5,771 nt of DNA from Actinomycetota bacterium (GTDB lineage Bacteria; Actinomycetota; UBA4738). This document shows positions 5,241 to 5,771 of this stretch, in pieces (positions within the stretch are counted from its first letter, which is position 1; each line of letters starts with the position of its first letter). The stretch spans positions 1 through 5,771 of the forward strand of contig VAYC01000322.1 of NCBI GenBank assembly GCA_005885025.1, given 5' to 3'. The translations under genes were made by a program, and so were the position numbers. The notes under the pieces are model-generated. The model was not told where the DNA came from, did no database searches, and saw only the letters and a program-made list of their open reading frames with translations.

Positions 5241-5771
5241 ATGATCCCCGCCCTGATACATGAGCAAAGTGTTGAGGAGCTTCCCGATGTCGACGCGATC
5301 CTGCACGACACGGCCTTCTCGATGGCAGAGGTGGCTTATGACAACGATCGCGGCATCGTGACAATCCCCTTTCATGCGTCCCCGCGGATGCACGACTTCC
5401 GCCTCTTGCGGCGCCGACGGAGGGCAGTCACGGGCGAAGGGCCTGAAGGCTACCTGTTGGAGGTGGCACGGGCCGTGGTCATCGTGTGCCGGGACGAGAC
5501 GGTGGCCCGCCGCCGGTTCGGCATCGAAGGAGGCGGCGTCTGCTACACGCGGACCGGCCGTCCCTTCTTCGAGGATCCGGCGATAAAGGGCGTCTTCCTG
5601 GACCGGGTACGGATGGGGCTGGAGCGGAGCGGGCTGTGGGACGAACTCGGAACCGACTGGCTTGCCCTTGACTGCGAGGTGCTCCCGTGGTCCGCCAAGG
5701 CGCTGGAACTCCTTAAAGGTCAGTATGCGGCGGTTGGTACGTCAGCGAGGGCGGCGCTCACCGCGTCGATC
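5241..5771 (+). CDS. chimeric ORF: unrecognised N-terminal segment joined to a bacterial Pnkp RNA-ligase domain lacking its motif I lysine; runs off the right edge
   Basis: 177 codons, open to the window end. ATG 5241 is the first in-frame start after TAG 5211-5213; there is no Shine-Dalgarno. Residues 1-76 are not Pnkp: a small acidic-then-basic segment (DAILHDTAFSMAEVAYD, GIVTIPF, RLLRRRRRAV), perhaps the start of an unnamed actinobacterial protein. From Arg77 the sequence is the ligase (adenylyltransferase) domain of polynucleotide kinase-phosphatase: RAVVIVCRDE, VCYTRTGRPFFED (100-112), GLWDELGTDW (131-140), LDCEVLPWSAKA (143-154) and QYAAVG (161-166). In Pnkp, RAVxxVCRDE is directly preceded by EEK-x-x-GS, whose lysine accepts AMP; here that position is Leu73 within GYLLEVARA. 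The kinase and phosphatase domains that should precede it (about 500 residues) are absent. Pnkp normally heals and seals RNA breaks with Hen1. As it stands, this could not self-adenylylate by the known mechanism. Confidence 0.8.
   Translation, partial: MIPALIHEQSVEELPDVDAILHDTAFSMAEVAYDNDRGIVTIPFHASPRMHDFRLLRRRRRAVTGEGPEGYLLEVARAVVIVCRDETVARRRFGIEGGGVCYTRTGRPFFEDPAIKGVFLDRVRMGLERSGLWDELGTDWLALDCEVLPWSAKALELLKGQYAAVGTSARAALTASI

Noticed and set aside
5178..5393. Minus-strand 71-codon frame
   Set aside because: Antisense to the start of the open plus-strand chimeric ORF; no ribosome-binding site or protein-family signal.
1..5771. CRISPR array, tRNA, rRNA, integrase or transposase
   Set aside because: I looked for regularly spaced repeats, tRNA T-arm/anticodon patterns and recombinase or transposase motifs on both strands and saw none.

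Overview
The window is high-GC DNA with strongly GC-biased third codon positions. The families present are a LipJ-type hydrolase/cyclase fusion, a VOC protein, a DUF421 membrane protein, a GroES fragment and a bacterial polynucleotide kinase-phosphatase (Pnkp) ligase segment. Together they point to an actinomycete-like bacterium (Actinomycetota, perhaps a soil Thermoleophilia-type lineage). That placement is inference from family flavour and composition, not from a marker gene.

Layout, left to right. (1) Positions 1-239, minus strand: the N-terminal part of a class I SAM-dependent methyltransferase, running off the left edge, with its extreme N-terminus split by an apparent one-base frameshift. 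(2) Positions 437-1789, minus: a complete 450-aa protein with an alpha/beta-hydrolase-fold N-terminus that has lost its catalytic Ser and His, followed by a class III nucleotide cyclase domain with its metal-binding residues intact. (3) A divergent intergenic region, then a small VOC/glyoxalase-fold protein (2114-2455, plus). (4) A possible 53-aa ORF with a good Shine-Dalgarno (2532-2693, plus). (5) A complete DUF421/YetF-type membrane protein (2973-3497, plus). (6) An NTF2-like/DUF4440-type gene broken by a frameshift (3670-4028, plus). (7) A strong hairpin between convergent genes (4040-4072), probably a bidirectional terminator. (8) On the minus strand, a co-chaperonin GroES cut to its first 52 residues (4110-4268), preceded by a conserved-looking hypothetical gene (4359-4727). 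(9) About 410 bp without a gene. (10) An ORF from 5241 running off the right edge, in which an unrecognised N-terminal segment is joined in frame to a Pnkp ligase domain exactly where the nucleotidyl-accepting lysine should be.

The genes do not form one pathway. Intact single-gene units (cyclase, VOC protein, DUF421 protein, hypothetical) sit among four broken or chimeric ones (methyltransferase, NTF2-like, GroES, Pnkp). I found no clear defence system, CRISPR array, transposase or RNA gene. The main points of interest are the Pnkp chimera without its lysine, the cyclase with a dead hydrolase domain, and the truncated GroES flanked by 13-bp inverted repeats. Indels or misjoins in the sequence or assembly remain a live explanation for several of these oddities.
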